Shown: positions 41,894 through 51,838, counted from the first letter of the stretch. The stretch: DNA of 64,000 nucleotides from CAXNKH01 sp049296795 (GCA_049296795.1 JBAQTC010000048.1:1-64000), one strand, 5' to 3'. Numbers and translations: made by a program. Notes: generated from the letters alone by a model not told the origin.

Positions 41894-42340
41894 TCAGCTC
41901 ATGGTGAAGGTAAAGACGGCCGTGAGGCTGTCGTCCACCCCCTTGTTCACCACCGGGAAGACCACCCGGTCGAACATGATGCCTGCCGTGGCAGCATTGA
42001 AAACGCCCGCTTCCGTGAGTGCCCCGGTGGCGTCGCCCGCCGCGTAGCTGGCCGTGAAGGTGAACACCTTGGTGCCAGCAGTGTGGGCGTAAGTGGCCGC
42101 GTTGCGCTTGATTTCGGTGACCAGTGCGGTCTGCGTTGCGGCAGCAGCGGTGGTGCCAGTGCCCACTGCGATCCAGCCCATGACGCCAGGTCGGCTGCCC
42201 GAGTTGCCAATCGCGTCGGCCACGAAGTCAAAGCCGCCGTTGACGATGATGTTGTCCTTGTGGACCACTTCGACCTCGCCCGTGGGCTTGGCCAGCACCA
42301 GCGTAATCGAGCCTTTGATGCTCATGCCCTCTTCCATCAT
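41894..42340 (-). CDS. Phage tail protein of unknown type
   Basis: A 148-residue beta-rich protein (KGSITLVLAKPTGEVEVVHKD, VFTFTASYAAGDATG) found between gpJ and the fibre genes of such prophages. No catalytic motif. AAAGGGA precedes the first ATG at 42340; a second ATG follows at 42337. Probably a tail-tip or collar component on the basis of location. Confidence 0.55.
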   Translation of the reverse strand: MMEEGMSIKGSITLVLAKPTGEVEVVHKDNIIVNGGFDFVADAIGNSGSRPGVMGWIAVGTGTTAAAATQTALVTEIKRNAATYAHTAGTKVFTFTASYAAGDATGALTEAGVFNAATAGIMFDRVVFPVVNKGVDDSLTAVFTFTMS

Positions 42341-42424
42341 GGGTCATTCCCTTTCTTTGGGGTTTGCAAATGAAATGGGCGCCACACCTTGCGATGCAGC
42401 GCCCGTGTTTGGGGGATTCCCCGT

Positions 42425-45400
42425 TCAATAAAGCTTGAGTGCCGTGTACCCGGCTGTGGGTGCCAATGCTTTGCTGGCGCATTGCACCTCACCGCCCATC
42501 TTTCCGACAAAGAGCCTGCGCTCGGTGGCCGTCTGGCACACGCCCAGGCAGATCCGGTCGCTGACGTTCACGGGGTATGGCACCACGATCCGGTTGAAGA
42601 GCTGGTCCTCCAGGAAGAAGGAACCCGCCACCGCATCGAAGCCAACCAGCAAACTCACCCCTGATCCGGAGGCTGTCCAGATGACCGAGGTGGTGATCTG
42701 GTTGGGGATGAACCAGAAGCTCACATGGAAGATGCCGGGGATGCTCACGGCCCAGGACACCCGGGTCGTGTCCTTGACCAGCACCCCGCTGCCGTAGCGC
42801 CCGTCGCCATAACTCACCCCAACGGCTTCTCCGCTTCCCGGACTGCCGTACCCAGACAGTGCCCCGTTGAGGCGCCAGCCATAGAGCTCTCCGGCCTGCA
42901 GCGCATCCTCACGCGCCATCTGAAACCGGGCCTCAATGCTCTTCAAAGCACCGTCATAAGTCCACTGCCGTTTGGCCGCATTGCTGCTCCAGACATAGTT
43001 CGCCGTTGACCAGGTCTCTCGGTCGTCCAAAGTGGCCCCGATGCTGGCCAGTAGCGTGTTCTGGGCCCGGTAGCTGGTGGGCAGATTCACCTCGAAGAGG
43101 TACTCCGACTGCGCCACACCGCTGTCCATGCGCAGCACATCCTCGCTGTTGACCGACTCGACTGAGGCAAAGTGCTTCACACCGGGGAACCGGGTAGCCT
43201 GTGCATCGATGGTGACCAGCAGGTTGGCGTTTTGCGGCTGGGCCACCACGGTAGAGACAAAGGTGGCCTCATCGGAATAGATGCCGGGCGATGCGATCGC
43301 CTTGATCCAGAAACTGCGCTCACCATCAAAGCCCGAGGGCAGCGTGAAGCTGCTTGACTTGACCTCGGCAATGAAAATCGAGGTGTCCCAGGCCGTGCCT
43401 TCGCGCAGCTCGTAGGCCACCACCTCGGGCTCGGCATTGGGCAGCCACCGAAACTCCAGCCGGTTGGCAGACTGCACCACATCGAACTGTCGAACCGCAG
43501 CAGGTGCCAGCAGAGTCAAGAGAAAGGTGGTGACGTGCTGGCTGTACTTGCCCGAAGTGTCGAACGCCCGGATGAAGTAGTTGTACTGTCCCGATTCGCT
43601 TTGATCATGCACAAGCTGGGTGCCAGCGGTCTGCCCAACCAGAGTGCCCGCATCCCAGCCCGTGCCTACGCGAACCTCGTACCCGGCCAAGTCGGCATCG
43701 GTGTTGGCGCTCCAGCTCAGCATCAAATCGGTCGTGCGGCGCAGGACCACAAAGTCCTGCACATCGTTCGGGGGCTGCAGCTTGCCCAGGATGGCCTGGC
43801 TCAGGGTGGCCGAGGCTCCGAGCTTGCCGGACACTCCCACCGCCCTCACCGTGAACACATAGTCCCCAGCCTCGGCGTTGCGGATCTCTAGGTAGGAGCT
43901 CGAGACCCGGGGCAAGGTGACAGTGTTGCCGCCATTGACCCGGTAGCTCACCTGGTACTCCAGCGCGCCGAAGACCTGCTCCCAGCCCACCTGGATGAGC
44001 ACGAGGGCCTGGTCCTTGACTCGGTACAGGCTCTCGGTGACCACCAAGCCCGTGGGCGCTGCAGGCGTGCTCGAAAGCACTGTGATGTCTCGCGGCTGCA
44101 GGGCCAGACCCTGCTCGATCGCACCGTACTTGTCAGGGTTGTGGGCCAACGCCGTCACTTCGTGGATGCCAGGCTCGCTCTCGGCAACCTGAACCACCCT
44201 GAACAGTTGGACTTCCACCTGCGTGGAGGCTAGCACCCAGATGGCACCCGCCTGAGGCGCTGTGGAAAATGCGCTGGTCACACCAACCGTGCGTCCAGAG
44301 AGGGATCCGACTTGGCGTTCCTCCACCGCACCCGTGGGCAGCAGCACAGAGATGCGCCACGAACCGGCGGGAAGGTCCTGATCCAGCGTGACGCTCACCG
44401 TGGTTGCCGCAGCGATGCGTCCACCCAAGCGTAGGCCACCCCGGCTGCTGTCTGCAACCTTGATGACATCGCCGGGACGAACAACAGCGCCTTCCAGCCC
44501 TGTGCGGAAAGTGATGATTTCCGATTCGGATTGCTCGGAATACAGCAGCCACTTGCCCACCCGGTTGGCCTGGCCACGTGACGTGCATCCCATGGCCACC
44601 ACATCGGCCTGGACCACGCCGTAGCGGGCAATCCCTGCCATGTCCTCGACGTATTCCACCTTCTGGCGGTAGAAATCATCCGGATCCACCCAGCTGACCA
44701 GGGCCACGGTGTGCCTAGCCTTGGCGGACGATCCTTGATAGGCGAACTCGCCACCGATGACATTGGCAGCCGTGAACTGGTAAACGGGATCCTGGGGCGC
44801 ATCCTGAGTGACCGTGATTGCTCCGCCAGACCAGTAGGCCATGCCCCGAAAGATTGAGGCCATATCCTGCACCACCTTGTAGGCTTGCTCGCGGCTTTGC
44901 AGGTACAGGTTGCAGGTGAAGCGCGGCTCATAGCCGCCCAGTCCGTTGGGGACCAGTTCGTCGCAGTAACGGGCCACCCGGTACAGGGCCCACTTGTCCA
45001 CCTGCGACTCGGGGATGAAGCTGCCCAGCCCGTAGCGGGTGCTGGTCACCAAGTCATAGAAACACCAAGCTGGGTTGTCCGTCCAGGCCACCTTGAAGGT
45101 TCCGTCCCAAACCCCGGCATACGAGCGGGTCTCGGGAAAGTAGTTCGAGGGAATCCGGACGCGCAGGAGTTTGAGGTCATAGCTGCGCCGAGGAATTGAG
45201 GTGAATTGAGAGGCATCCACCCGCAGTGCCATCAGGGCGCTGTTGGGGTAGCGCAGCTTGCTCTCGATGACCTCGGTGTAGGACTCCAGAAACGTCTTGT
45301 TCTGTAGGCTGGTCTGGGTCGAATCGGCAGTGATGCGGCGCAGGCGCACATCCCAGGGACCGGTGCCGGTTAAAGGGATGTAGTAGCTGCGCTGGTAGCG

Positions 45401-45934
45401 TGAGGTGGTTTTGCCCGAGACCGTGTCAGCCAGAATCTGGACATACCCGGCTCCGCGCGCCTGCACGTCGATCGCGTAGCTGACCGAGGTTCCGTTGAGG
45501 TCTCCATTGGTGGTGTCTTGCAGCGTCAGGGTCGGGATGCTGACCTTGATGCGCACGGCATCCACGTCCAGATCGTTGATGGTTCGCACCACAGGCTGGT
45601 TGGCCTTGCACTCCACGCCCACGGCCACCTCGTTTTCTACTGAGGAGAAGCCAGGGATGTAGCTTTGCTGCTGGGTGCCAGGCCGTGTTTCGAGCGTGAC
45701 GCCGGTGAAGTTGTAGCTGCCGTCAGGGTTCTTGATGGGGGTGTCATCCAGGTACACCGACTGCAGGCCAGCGGCCAGCCCTTCGATTTCCCCCTCGCAG
45801 ACCAGGTCCACCACCCGGGCATAAGCCTTGGAGCGCAGGCTGTCCGGCGCTTCCTGCGCCACACGGGCGCTGCCGCCTCCACCCTTGCCGCCACCGCCTG
45901 CGCCAATGATCAATCCAGACTCAGGAGGGTTCAT
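42425..45934 (-). CDS. Lambda gpJ-like host-specificity tail tip protein
   Basis: A 1169-residue protein with the phage tail-tip domain (ARVVDLVCEGEIEGLA, SVYLDDTPIKNPDGS) and central fibronectin-type regions (LMLSWSANTDADLAGYEVRV). Such proteins form the tail tip and bind the receptor; they are 1000-1300 residues. The C-terminal third is not like lambda and may set host range. Overlaps gpI by 4 bases at the start. Confidence 0.85.
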   Translation of the reverse strand: MNPPESGLIIGAGGGGKGGGGSARVAQEAPDSLRSKAYARVVDLVCEGEIEGLAAGLQSVYLDDTPIKNPDGSYNFTGVTLETRPGTQQQSYIPGFSSVENEVAVGVECKANQPVVRTINDLDVDAVRIKVSIPTLTLQDTTNGDLNGTSVSYAIDVQARGAGYVQILADTVSGKTTSRYQRSYYIPLTGTGPWDVRLRRITADSTQTSLQNKTFLESYTEVIESKLRYPNSALMALRVDASQFTSIPRRSYDLKLLRVRIPSNYFPETRSYAGVWDGTFKVAWTDNPAWCFYDLVTSTRYGLGSFIPESQVDKWALYRVARYCDELVPNGLGGYEPRFTCNLYLQSREQAYKVVQDMASIFRGMAYWSGGAITVTQDAPQDPVYQFTAANVIGGEFAYQGSSAKARHTVALVSWVDPDDFYRQKVEYVEDMAGIARYGVVQADVVAMGCTSRGQANRVGKWLLYSEQSESEIITFRTGLEGAVVRPGDVIKVADSSRGGLRLGGRIAAATTVSVTLDQDLPAGSWRISVLLPTGAVEERQVGSLSGRTVGVTSAFSTAPQAGAIWVLASTQVEVQLFRVVQVAESEPGIHEVTALAHNPDKYGAIEQGLALQPRDITVLSSTPAAPTGLVVTESLYRVKDQALVLIQVGWEQVFGALEYQVSYRVNGGNTVTLPRVSSSYLEIRNAEAGDYVFTVRAVGVSGKLGASATLSQAILGKLQPPNDVQDFVVLRRTTDLMLSWSANTDADLAGYEVRVGTGWDAGTLVGQTAGTQLVHDQSESGQYNYFIRAFDTSGKYSQHVTTFLLTLLAPAAVRQFDVVQSANRLEFRWLPNAEPEVVAYELREGTAWDTSIFIAEVKSSSFTLPSGFDGERSFWIKAIASPGIYSDEATFVSTVVAQPQNANLLVTIDAQATRFPGVKHFASVESVNSEDVLRMDSGVAQSEYLFEVNLPTSYRAQNTLLASIGATLDDRETWSTANYVWSSNAAKRQWTYDGALKSIEARFQMAREDALQAGELYGWRLNGALSGYGSPGSGEAVGVSYGDGRYGSGVLVKDTTRVSWAVSIPGIFHVSFWFIPNQITTSVIWTASGSGVSLLVGFDAVAGSFFLEDQLFNRIVVPYPVNVSDRICLGVCQTATERRLFVGKMGGEVQCASKALAPTAGYTALKLY

Positions 45935-46536
45935 ACTGCGGTCTCGTCCACATCAATCCCCGCGCTGATCACGGCCGAACCGACGATGAGGCGGCCGTAA
46001 CCCACGGGCACGGGATGGCCCTGCGCCGTGGTGTTGACCGCCCCGTTGAAGACATAACTGGGCTGGTTCTCAGGTCGCTCGGACGGGTCCTGCGCCTTGG
46101 CCGTTGGAGCAATCATCTGGGCCACACCGCCCAAAATCATGGAAGTGCCCACTGAATACAGGGTGGCTTGCGACAGAAACGACCCTGCCGCCGCCCAGCC
46201 CATTGGGTTCCACCAGGACACGGCGATCAGCGCAGCACCCAAAAGAATCTGGCCCAAGCCATTGCCCCCGGCACCGGACACGACCGGGGCAATGGTGATG
46301 CGCTGCTGGCCACTGGGCTCGTGTAACCGGTCCAGGGTCAAAGCATCACGCCCGGCCAGTACCCGGTAGCCCACCCCGCGCTCACCCGAGGCCACCAGCT
46401 CACGCTCGAAACTGGAGAAGTTGGCGCACAGGGCGCGCACAGCCTCAGCGGCTGACGCGACTGCCATCTTGTGGCGGCGCCCGAAGCGCTTGCCCAGTTC
46501 ACCGAGAAGAAGGATCGTGACCATGCTGGTATTCAT
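45931..46536 (-). CDS. Lambda gpI-like tail assembly protein
   Basis: The 201-residue protein matches lambda gpI in size, in its KRF-RRH-like N-terminal ubiquitin-type domain and its Gly-rich membrane-like segments (GLGQILLGAALIAVSWW, ILGGVAQMI). Tail assembly protein I is required for tail initiation but not in the finished particle. It overlaps the upstream gpK gene by 38 bases; a second ATG at 46524 is possible. Confidence 0.75.
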   Translation of the reverse strand: MNTSMVTILLLGELGKRFGRRHKMAVASAAEAVRALCANFSSFERELVASGERGVGYRVLAGRDALTLDRLHEPSGQQRITIAPVVSGAGGNGLGQILLGAALIAVSWWNPMGWAAAGSFLSQATLYSVGTSMILGGVAQMIAPTAKAQDPSERPENQPSYVFNGAVNTTAQGHPVPVGYGRLIVGSAVISAGIDVDETAV

Positions 46537-47230
46537 GCCTCAGGGTGTGGGTGGTGATCTTTTGCCAGTAGCCGCCATAGACATCGCGACTGGAAAGCCT
46601 GCCCTGCAGGTGGTGCAAGATGAGTCCGTCGCCCAGGTAAATGGCAGCGTGATTCGGTACTGGCGATGCGACCTGCATCAGCAGGACGTCTCCCGGGTTC
46701 ATGTCGGAGGCCTCCACCACATGGAAGCCTGCGCCAGCGAAGTTGTCCAGGTACAGGTTCCCTCCGCGCTTCCACCAATCGTCAAAGCGTGCGAAATTTG
46801 GCAGGTCAATGCCGCGCTCCTGGGCGTACCAGTCCCGGATCAGCGAGTAGCAGTCGAGCACACCATGGGACCATTCGCGCCCGACCAGCGGGGCGAGATA
46901 GCCTTGCGGCTGCAACTCGGTCCAGTGCCCGGCCGGGAAACTCACGATAAACCAGGGCAGCGCCGTGACTTCGCAAGCCACCCGGTCGGCCTGGCTGGGC
47001 TCAGGGCTCAAGTTGGGGTGGGAATGAAACACCCCCACGATCTCGCCAAGCTGATCGGCGCGCACATAGTCCTCGGGGTGGATCACGAACTGGTCGGTAC
47101 CCACGCCGATGTTGCGACACGGGACATAGGTCTCCCGGCCCTTGTGAATGACGAGCAGGCCACAGGCTTCGCGGGGAAACTCCCGAGCAGCATGCGCCAG
47201 CGCCAGCGTTTGGTTGGCCCCCTGCATCAC
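46499..47230 (-). CDS. Lambda gpK-like tail protein: JAMM plus NlpC/P60 peptidase
   Basis: The 243-residue protein has an N-terminal JAMM/MPN metallopeptidase domain (HSHPNLSPEPSQAD) and an NlpC/P60 domain with Cys in HGVLDCYSLIRDWY and His in NHAAIYLGDG. gpK proteins act in tail assembly or in cutting peptidoglycan during DNA entry. Conserved order L, K, I in the tail operon supports the call. It overlaps both neighbours. Confidence 0.83.
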   Translation of the reverse strand: MMQGANQTLALAHAAREFPREACGLLVIHKGRETYVPCRNIGVGTDQFVIHPEDYVRADQLGEIVGVFHSHPNLSPEPSQADRVACEVTALPWFIVSFPAGHWTELQPQGYLAPLVGREWSHGVLDCYSLIRDWYAQERGIDLPNFARFDDWWKRGGNLYLDNFAGAGFHVVEASDMNPGDVLLMQVASPVPNHAAIYLGDGLILHHLQGRLSSRDVYGGYWQKITTHTLRHEYQHGHDPSSR

Positions 47231-47931
47231 CGGATCAACCCCGCTGCAGGAAACCCGCCAAAGGGCAGTTCGGCGTTCACGCCAAAGCGTTTCTGACAGG
47301 ACACCAGGCGTTTGCCACAGGCGTCCTGCGCTCGGGAGCTCACGGTTTCGTCATTGGCGTTGAAGTACGCGGTGCCGGTGTAACCGCACTCTGCACCCCG
47401 GTACTGCCAGGGGCAGACGTTTTGCACGATCTGCCGCCGGGGCAATGACACCCCTTCCAGATCAAACGCTGCGGCCAGCTCGAACTCGACCACGTCCCGC
47501 GTTTCACGCGACTTGCGATCAATGAAATACACATCGTCGGCAAACTCAGCTGAAGGATCGGCCGTGGGGTTGTCACCTGAGGCGAAGTTCACCGCGTCCA
47601 GGTACTTCAGGAGCGTGCGCTTGCGAGTGACCTTGGCCCCCACCAGGTCCTGGTAGGACAGGATGAGCGCGGTGATGGTGCCAGTAACGTTGGCCACCTT
47701 GAGTTTGGGGCGCGGCACCTGCCCGTTGCCGTTGAACTCGAAGCCCTCGGCTTGAATGGGAAACGGCTCGTAGGTGTTGCCCTGCCAGACCACCTGACGG
47801 CGCAGCTCATTAGTGCCCGCGTGAAACCGAACCACCCCCTCGTTGAAGAGAGACAGGTCCAGCACAAAGAGCTCGATGACCGCACTGGGGGCCAGCTTCT
47901 GAATTTCTGAGGTGATGGCTTGGCTGGTCAT
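47227..47931 (-). CDS. Phage minor tail protein L (iron-sulfur)
   Basis: A 234-residue protein of the lambda gpL family. Four cysteines near the C-terminus (NVCPWQYRGAECGYTG, DACGKRLVSCQKRFG) match those that hold an iron-sulfur cluster in lambda gpL. It belongs to the tail tip and joins M and K. Overlap of 4 bases with its neighbours. Confidence 0.82.
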   Translation of the reverse strand: MTSQAITSEIQKLAPSAVIELFVLDLSLFNEGVVRFHAGTNELRRQVVWQGNTYEPFPIQAEGFEFNGNGQVPRPKLKVANVTGTITALILSYQDLVGAKVTRKRTLLKYLDAVNFASGDNPTADPSAEFADDVYFIDRKSRETRDVVEFELAAAFDLEGVSLPRRQIVQNVCPWQYRGAECGYTGTAYFNANDETVSSRAQDACGKRLVSCQKRFGVNAELPFGGFPAAGLIR

Positions 47932-48266
47932 GACAGATCAAACACCTGACGGAAGGTGGCGTGGATGTTTTCCAGATTGGGTTCTTCGATGCTGCGGCTC
48001 CATTCCTCACAGAGGAACTTGCCCGTGATACCGCTCGGGGTGGTCCAGTCAAAGGACTGCACCGCGCCCCGTGCGCGCAAAAAGTTGTCGATCGCAGCAG
48101 CCTCTACCGTGGACTTACCCCGAAACTCAAGCGACCAGACCTCAGGCTGGGTGTTGATGCCGTAGGCCAGGCGCTGCTCATAACCATCTCCAAAGGAGAC
48201 CTTGCGGACATTGGGTTTGACGGTGAGGGATGCCCCGATCGAGGCGATCCATGTAAATAGCGCCAT
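47928..48266 (-). CDS. Phage minor tail protein M
   Basis: The 112-residue protein is a lambda gpM-like tail-tip component (FTWIASIGASLTVKPNVRKVSFGDGYEQR, split here as SIGASLTVKPNVRK and FGDGYEQR; then PSGITGKFLCEEW). It acts as part of the tail-tip complex with L and J. Directly downstream of the tape measure gene. Confidence 0.82.
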   Translation of the reverse strand: MALFTWIASIGASLTVKPNVRKVSFGDGYEQRLAYGINTQPEVWSLEFRGKSTVEAAAIDNFLRARGAVQSFDWTTPSGITGKFLCEEWSRSIEEPNLENIHATFRQVFDLS

Positions 48267-48284
48267 GAAAAATCCTTCAACACA

Positions 48285-50729
48285 TCACTGCCGACGCGGA
48301 TCCAGCAGGCCACCGGCCCGCTTCTGGTTGAGCAATTCCTGACGCACTGCGCTGGAGATCGCTCGCCCCAGGTCTTTACCCTGACCGGCACTGCTGGTCA
48401 CTCCACCCTCGGCCACATTGACTGAGATGTTGAAGACATCCCCGCCCCCGGATGAGGACTGGTTCATGGTCACTGGGATCGAACGGCCATCTGGCAGCGG
48501 CACATAAGCCTCGGCCATCGAGCCCTCGCCAAAGACCGCCAACTGCGGCGTGGTGGCCACCCCGCCACTGGCGTATGCCCGCAGCGGCAAGGGCCCCGAC
48601 GAGGTCATCACCCCGCCATCGGCAAAGCCGAACAGGCTGCCCAGCGCCTTGGCCATGGGCAGCGTGACCGCGCGCTGGATCTGGATGCGGATCAGGTCCG
48701 AGATGATGGAGGTGGCCAACGACTTGAAATCCAGCTTGCCCGTCATCACAAAATTGGTGAGCGCATCGGTCATGCCGTTGAAGGCCTTGGTGGTCACCGC
48801 CTCCATCTGCTTGCCCACCTGCTCAGTTTCTTCACCGAGGGTGCGCAGCGCCTTGGCAAATCCAGCGCCTGGGTCTGACAACTCCAGCGCCCGTTGACCC
48901 AGTAACTTCGCGCCATCGGCCGCCTGACGGGCGGCTTCTTCGATACGCCTGAACGACTCGGCCAACTTGTCATTGCCTGGGGTAGCCTCCACCAACTCCC
49001 GGGCCTTGGCTGCAAAGTCGGCCAATTCATCAGCACTGGACTTGCGGGCATCGGACAAGCGCCTCAAGGCATCGATCTCGCTGATCGAGCCCGTCTCGCG
49101 CAGTACCTTGATCTGCTCCTCGGTCGAGCGCAGCTGACCCTGGCTCCTGGCCACCTGCTCCTGCAGGTCCTTGAGCGTTTCGCCCGGCAGCTTGATCTCT
49201 CGCTCGAGGTTGGTCTGTTGGGCCTCGCGCTCGAGCTTTTCCCGGCGCAGGGTGATCTCAGAGAGCTTGTCCTGGAGTTTGAGCTTGTCCTGGGTGGTCT
49301 TGGCCACAGTGGCCAAGCCTCGTTTCAGGATCGACTCCTCCTGTGCATAGATTTCAGCGAGGCGGTCCGTGAAGTCCTGTTGAGCATTCAGGCGTGCTTC
49401 GCTGGCATCCTTGTAGCTGATGTAGCCCTGCCCCTCGTACAGATCGATGATCTTTTGCCGGTCCTTGAGCAAGCCCGTCTCGACATCCGTCAGCCCTTGC
49501 AGCTGCTTGATGTCGCTCTCGATCTTGGCCATGGCCGCAGCAGTGAGTGCGCCAGTGGCTGAGTTGTAGTTGAGCTTCGGTTTAGCTGCTTCACCTGCTG
49601 CTTCGGTCTCACCCCGGTTGATGGCGTCGAACCGTTCCTTGACCGCATCAGCGAGCAAGGGCATCTTCCACAAGTCAACGTAGGTCTGGTTGGCCTTCTC
49701 GACAATCGCATTGCGTTTTTCCAGTGCGGTCTTGAGAGTGGCCTGGTTCTCCTCGGAGAACGGGTTCAAGCCCTTGCCACCGGCCAAAAAGGTGCCGAGC
49801 AACTCGATGTCGGCCCAGACCGCCTCGAAGCTGCCCATGACCGCCTTGGCCATCTGGATCACACCGCGCAGCGCATCGATCACGATCGCAATGCCGTAGG
49901 CCGTGTCCTGCGCCCAGGTCTTGAGCGTGCCGTCATCACGCAGCTTGACCATGGCTTCTGCCGTGTTGTGCGTGCCCAGCATCACGGCCTTGAGCTCACC
50001 CACAAGTTCTTCCAGCGCTGGCAGCGCCGCCGTCACGATGGTTTGGGCCACGAAGTTGTGCTCGGCCCGCATCCGGCCCATGGCCTTGGAGGCTTTTTCG
50101 GCCGACTCGATTTCTGCTTCGGTCAGCCGAATGTTCAGATCCTGGTTCGCGGCCAGGTCCTTGAGGAAGGGCAGCAAGCCTGCACCGGACTTGCCGAAGA
50201 GTTCTAGCGCAATGGCCGTCTTGCCCGCCCCGTCCTCGAAGTTCGAGAGCTTGAGGGCAATGTCATTCATGACCTCAGCCGGATCACGCAGGTTGCCCCC
50301 TGCATCCTTGGCCTTGATGCCCAGAAACTGCAGGGCCTGTGAGGCCCCCTTGGTTTCATCATCGACTCCTGCCAGCCCTTTGGAGAGCTTGGTCAGACCC
50401 ACCCCGATCTGCTCCATGGCCACACCTGAAATGGTGGCCACCGGTGCAAAACCGGACAGCGCCGTGGCGCTCGCTCCGGTCTGCTCGGCCAGGTCCTGCA
50501 GGGCGGCCACAGTTTCGAGCGTGTGCATGACCAGCTCTTTGAGCGCCCCCACCGATTCCACGCCAATGGCGATGGCAAAGGTGGTCTTGGCGACTTCGGC
50601 CACCTTCTCCAGGGAGCCACGCATGGATTCAGCGTGACGCTCCAACAGCAGCGCACTCTTGCCTAAATCCTCCCGGAAATCGGCCGTTTCCGCTGCGAGT
50701 TTAATCACCAGGGAGCCGATATCAGCCAT
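48285..50729 (-). CDS. Tape measure protein
   Basis: The 814-residue protein sets tail length. It has long helical stretches (about 1-70, 450-620), a central Gly/Ala hydrophobic zone, and a C-terminal part containing FADGGVMTSSGPLPL and ISVNVAEGGVTSS that is typical of tape measure ends. An 814-residue ruler suggests a tail of about 120 nm by the usual 1.5 angstrom per residue rule. It follows the frameshift pair G and T, as in lambda. Confidence 0.85.
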   Translation of the reverse strand: MADIGSLVIKLAAETADFREDLGKSALLLERHAESMRGSLEKVAEVAKTTFAIAIGVESVGALKELVMHTLETVAALQDLAEQTGASATALSGFAPVATISGVAMEQIGVGLTKLSKGLAGVDDETKGASQALQFLGIKAKDAGGNLRDPAEVMNDIALKLSNFEDGAGKTAIALELFGKSGAGLLPFLKDLAANQDLNIRLTEAEIESAEKASKAMGRMRAEHNFVAQTIVTAALPALEELVGELKAVMLGTHNTAEAMVKLRDDGTLKTWAQDTAYGIAIVIDALRGVIQMAKAVMGSFEAVWADIELLGTFLAGGKGLNPFSEENQATLKTALEKRNAIVEKANQTYVDLWKMPLLADAVKERFDAINRGETEAAGEAAKPKLNYNSATGALTAAAMAKIESDIKQLQGLTDVETGLLKDRQKIIDLYEGQGYISYKDASEARLNAQQDFTDRLAEIYAQEESILKRGLATVAKTTQDKLKLQDKLSEITLRREKLEREAQQTNLEREIKLPGETLKDLQEQVARSQGQLRSTEEQIKVLRETGSISEIDALRRLSDARKSSADELADFAAKARELVEATPGNDKLAESFRRIEEAARQAADGAKLLGQRALELSDPGAGFAKALRTLGEETEQVGKQMEAVTTKAFNGMTDALTNFVMTGKLDFKSLATSIISDLIRIQIQRAVTLPMAKALGSLFGFADGGVMTSSGPLPLRAYASGGVATTPQLAVFGEGSMAEAYVPLPDGRSIPVTMNQSSSGGGDVFNISVNVAEGGVTSSAGQGKDLGRAISSAVRQELLNQKRAGGLLDPRRQ

Positions 50730-50743
50730 GTTGCTTGCCTACG

Positions 50744-51082
50744 TTATGCGCGAACTTTGTGCGCGAACATGGCCTTGAAACGGGCCACATTGAGCTGGGT
50801 TTCATCTTGGGGTTGGGTAGCCTGGGGTTTGTCCAGGAAGGGCATGAAGTCCTCTGGCTTGAACGGACCCGCATCCTTGGCCCGGTGGGCGTTGGCAAAG
50901 GTGGAGGCCACCACACCGGACCTGTAATCAGCCCGATAGTCCCCAAAGGGCTCGAGCTGGTAGTACGCCATCCACTCGGTCAGCTCGTCCGAGCCCATCG
51001 ATGCAAGCATCTCGCGCACCGGCAGGCCCAAAGCCAGCGCCAGCCGGAACACAAAGCGCCGCGAGGGATGGGCGATCAGTCG
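50744..51082 (-). CDS. Tail assembly chaperone, T part of the G-T fusion
   Basis: The frame shown has no good start of its own. It is reached from the upstream G frame by a -1 shift at 51082-51088 and reads RLIAHPSRRFVFRLALALG, then a small acidic helical domain ending FAHKVRA. As in lambda gpGT, the fused product binds the tape measure and tail tube during assembly. A start at ATG 51052 would give a 102-residue product without the fusion. Confidence 0.75.
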   Translation of the reverse strand, partial: RLIAHPSRRFVFRLALALGLPVREMLASMGSDELTEWMAYYQLEPFGDYRADYRSGVVASTFANAHRAKDAGPFKPEDFMPFLDKPQATQPQDETQLNVARFKAMFAHKVRA

Positions 51083-51414
51083 TTTTTTGCAGCGTCCACC
51101 TGATCGGCGCCAATGCCGTTCAAGCGCTGGGACACAGCAAACACCCGGTCCAGTGCCTTGGCACTTTTGCCGCCGAGAGCTGCGATGTCACCATCGCTGA
51201 AAAGGCGACTGCCGCTCTCGTCGCACAGGGTGAGCGAGACCAGGCGGGCACGGACGTTCTCAAGGCGGCCTTCCTTGCCAATCAAGCTGGCCTCGAAGGC
51301 GTCGCGGTCGGTACCGGTCATGGTGCGCACCTGCACCTCACCGCCCCACTCCGGGACTTGGACAGTTTCACGGGGCAGATCGTCGCTCTGCAGGATTTTT
51401 TCACGGGTCAACAT
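51076..51414 (-). CDS. Tail assembly chaperone G
   Basis: A 112-residue protein with an acidic N-terminal part (MLTREKILQSDDLPRETVQV) and a helical middle (DRDAFEASLI), ending at a TGA just after the slippery AAAAAAC. AGAGAG precedes the ATG at 51414. It sits between the major tail protein and the tape measure, the constant place of G in siphophages. Most of it is made without frameshift; a few percent should become G-T. Confidence 0.78.
   Translation of the reverse strand: MLTREKILQSDDLPRETVQVPEWGGEVQVRTMTGTDRDAFEASLIGKEGRLENVRARLVSLTLCDESGSRLFSDGDIAALGGKSAKALDRVFAVSQRLNGIGADQVDAAKND
51082..51088 (-). other. Programmed -1 ribosomal frameshift site
   Basis: On the minus strand the heptamer A AAA AAC is in the G frame (codons GCA AAA AAC) 4 bases before its stop. 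A -1 slip gives the T frame CGA CTG ATC. The match to the canonical slippery sequence and to the phage G/GT design is direct; frequency cannot be judged from the sequence. Confidence 0.8.
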
Positions 51415-51427
51415 GTGGTGTCTCTCT

Positions 51428-51838
51428 TTAAGCTTCGGTGATGTCACCATCGATTTCGATGGTCACGGAGGCCTGCACGACCGCATCCACACCGCCTTGC
51501 ACGCTGAAATGCGTGACATAGCCGTAGAAGGTCCAGGTGGCAGGGTTGGTGTCGGTGAAAGTGATCTTGAACTGGCGACGCACGCGGTTGGCGCGGTCGG
51601 TTCTCAGGCCCTGGTGCACCAGATCGTCGGGGTTGTAGTGCAGGGTCAGAGACAACTGACCCTCGTCACGCAGGCCCACTCGCTTTTCCTTGGCGGTGGA
51701 GGCCAGATTGGTGACATCGATCACGGCGGCCTGCCCGCCAGGCCCCTGAAACGAGACCACGTTCGGGATGGTTTCAAAGGCGGTGGTGCCAAACCGGGCA
51801 ATGGCAATGCCTTGCGCGGTAATTGCGGTGCTGCTCAT
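51428..51838 (-). CDS. Major tail (tube) protein
   Basis: The 136-residue beta-rich protein (IAIARFGTTAFETIPNVVSF, TFYGYVTHFSVQGGVD) has the size and position of a phage tail tube protein, between the tail terminator and the G/T chaperones. No catalytic motif. The product would stack as hexamer rings along the tape measure. Confidence 0.72.
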   Translation of the reverse strand: MSSTAITAQGIAIARFGTTAFETIPNVVSFQGPGGQAAVIDVTNLASTAKEKRVGLRDEGQLSLTLHYNPDDLVHQGLRTDRANRVRRQFKITFTDTNPATWTFYGYVTHFSVQGGVDAVVQASVTIEIDGDITEA

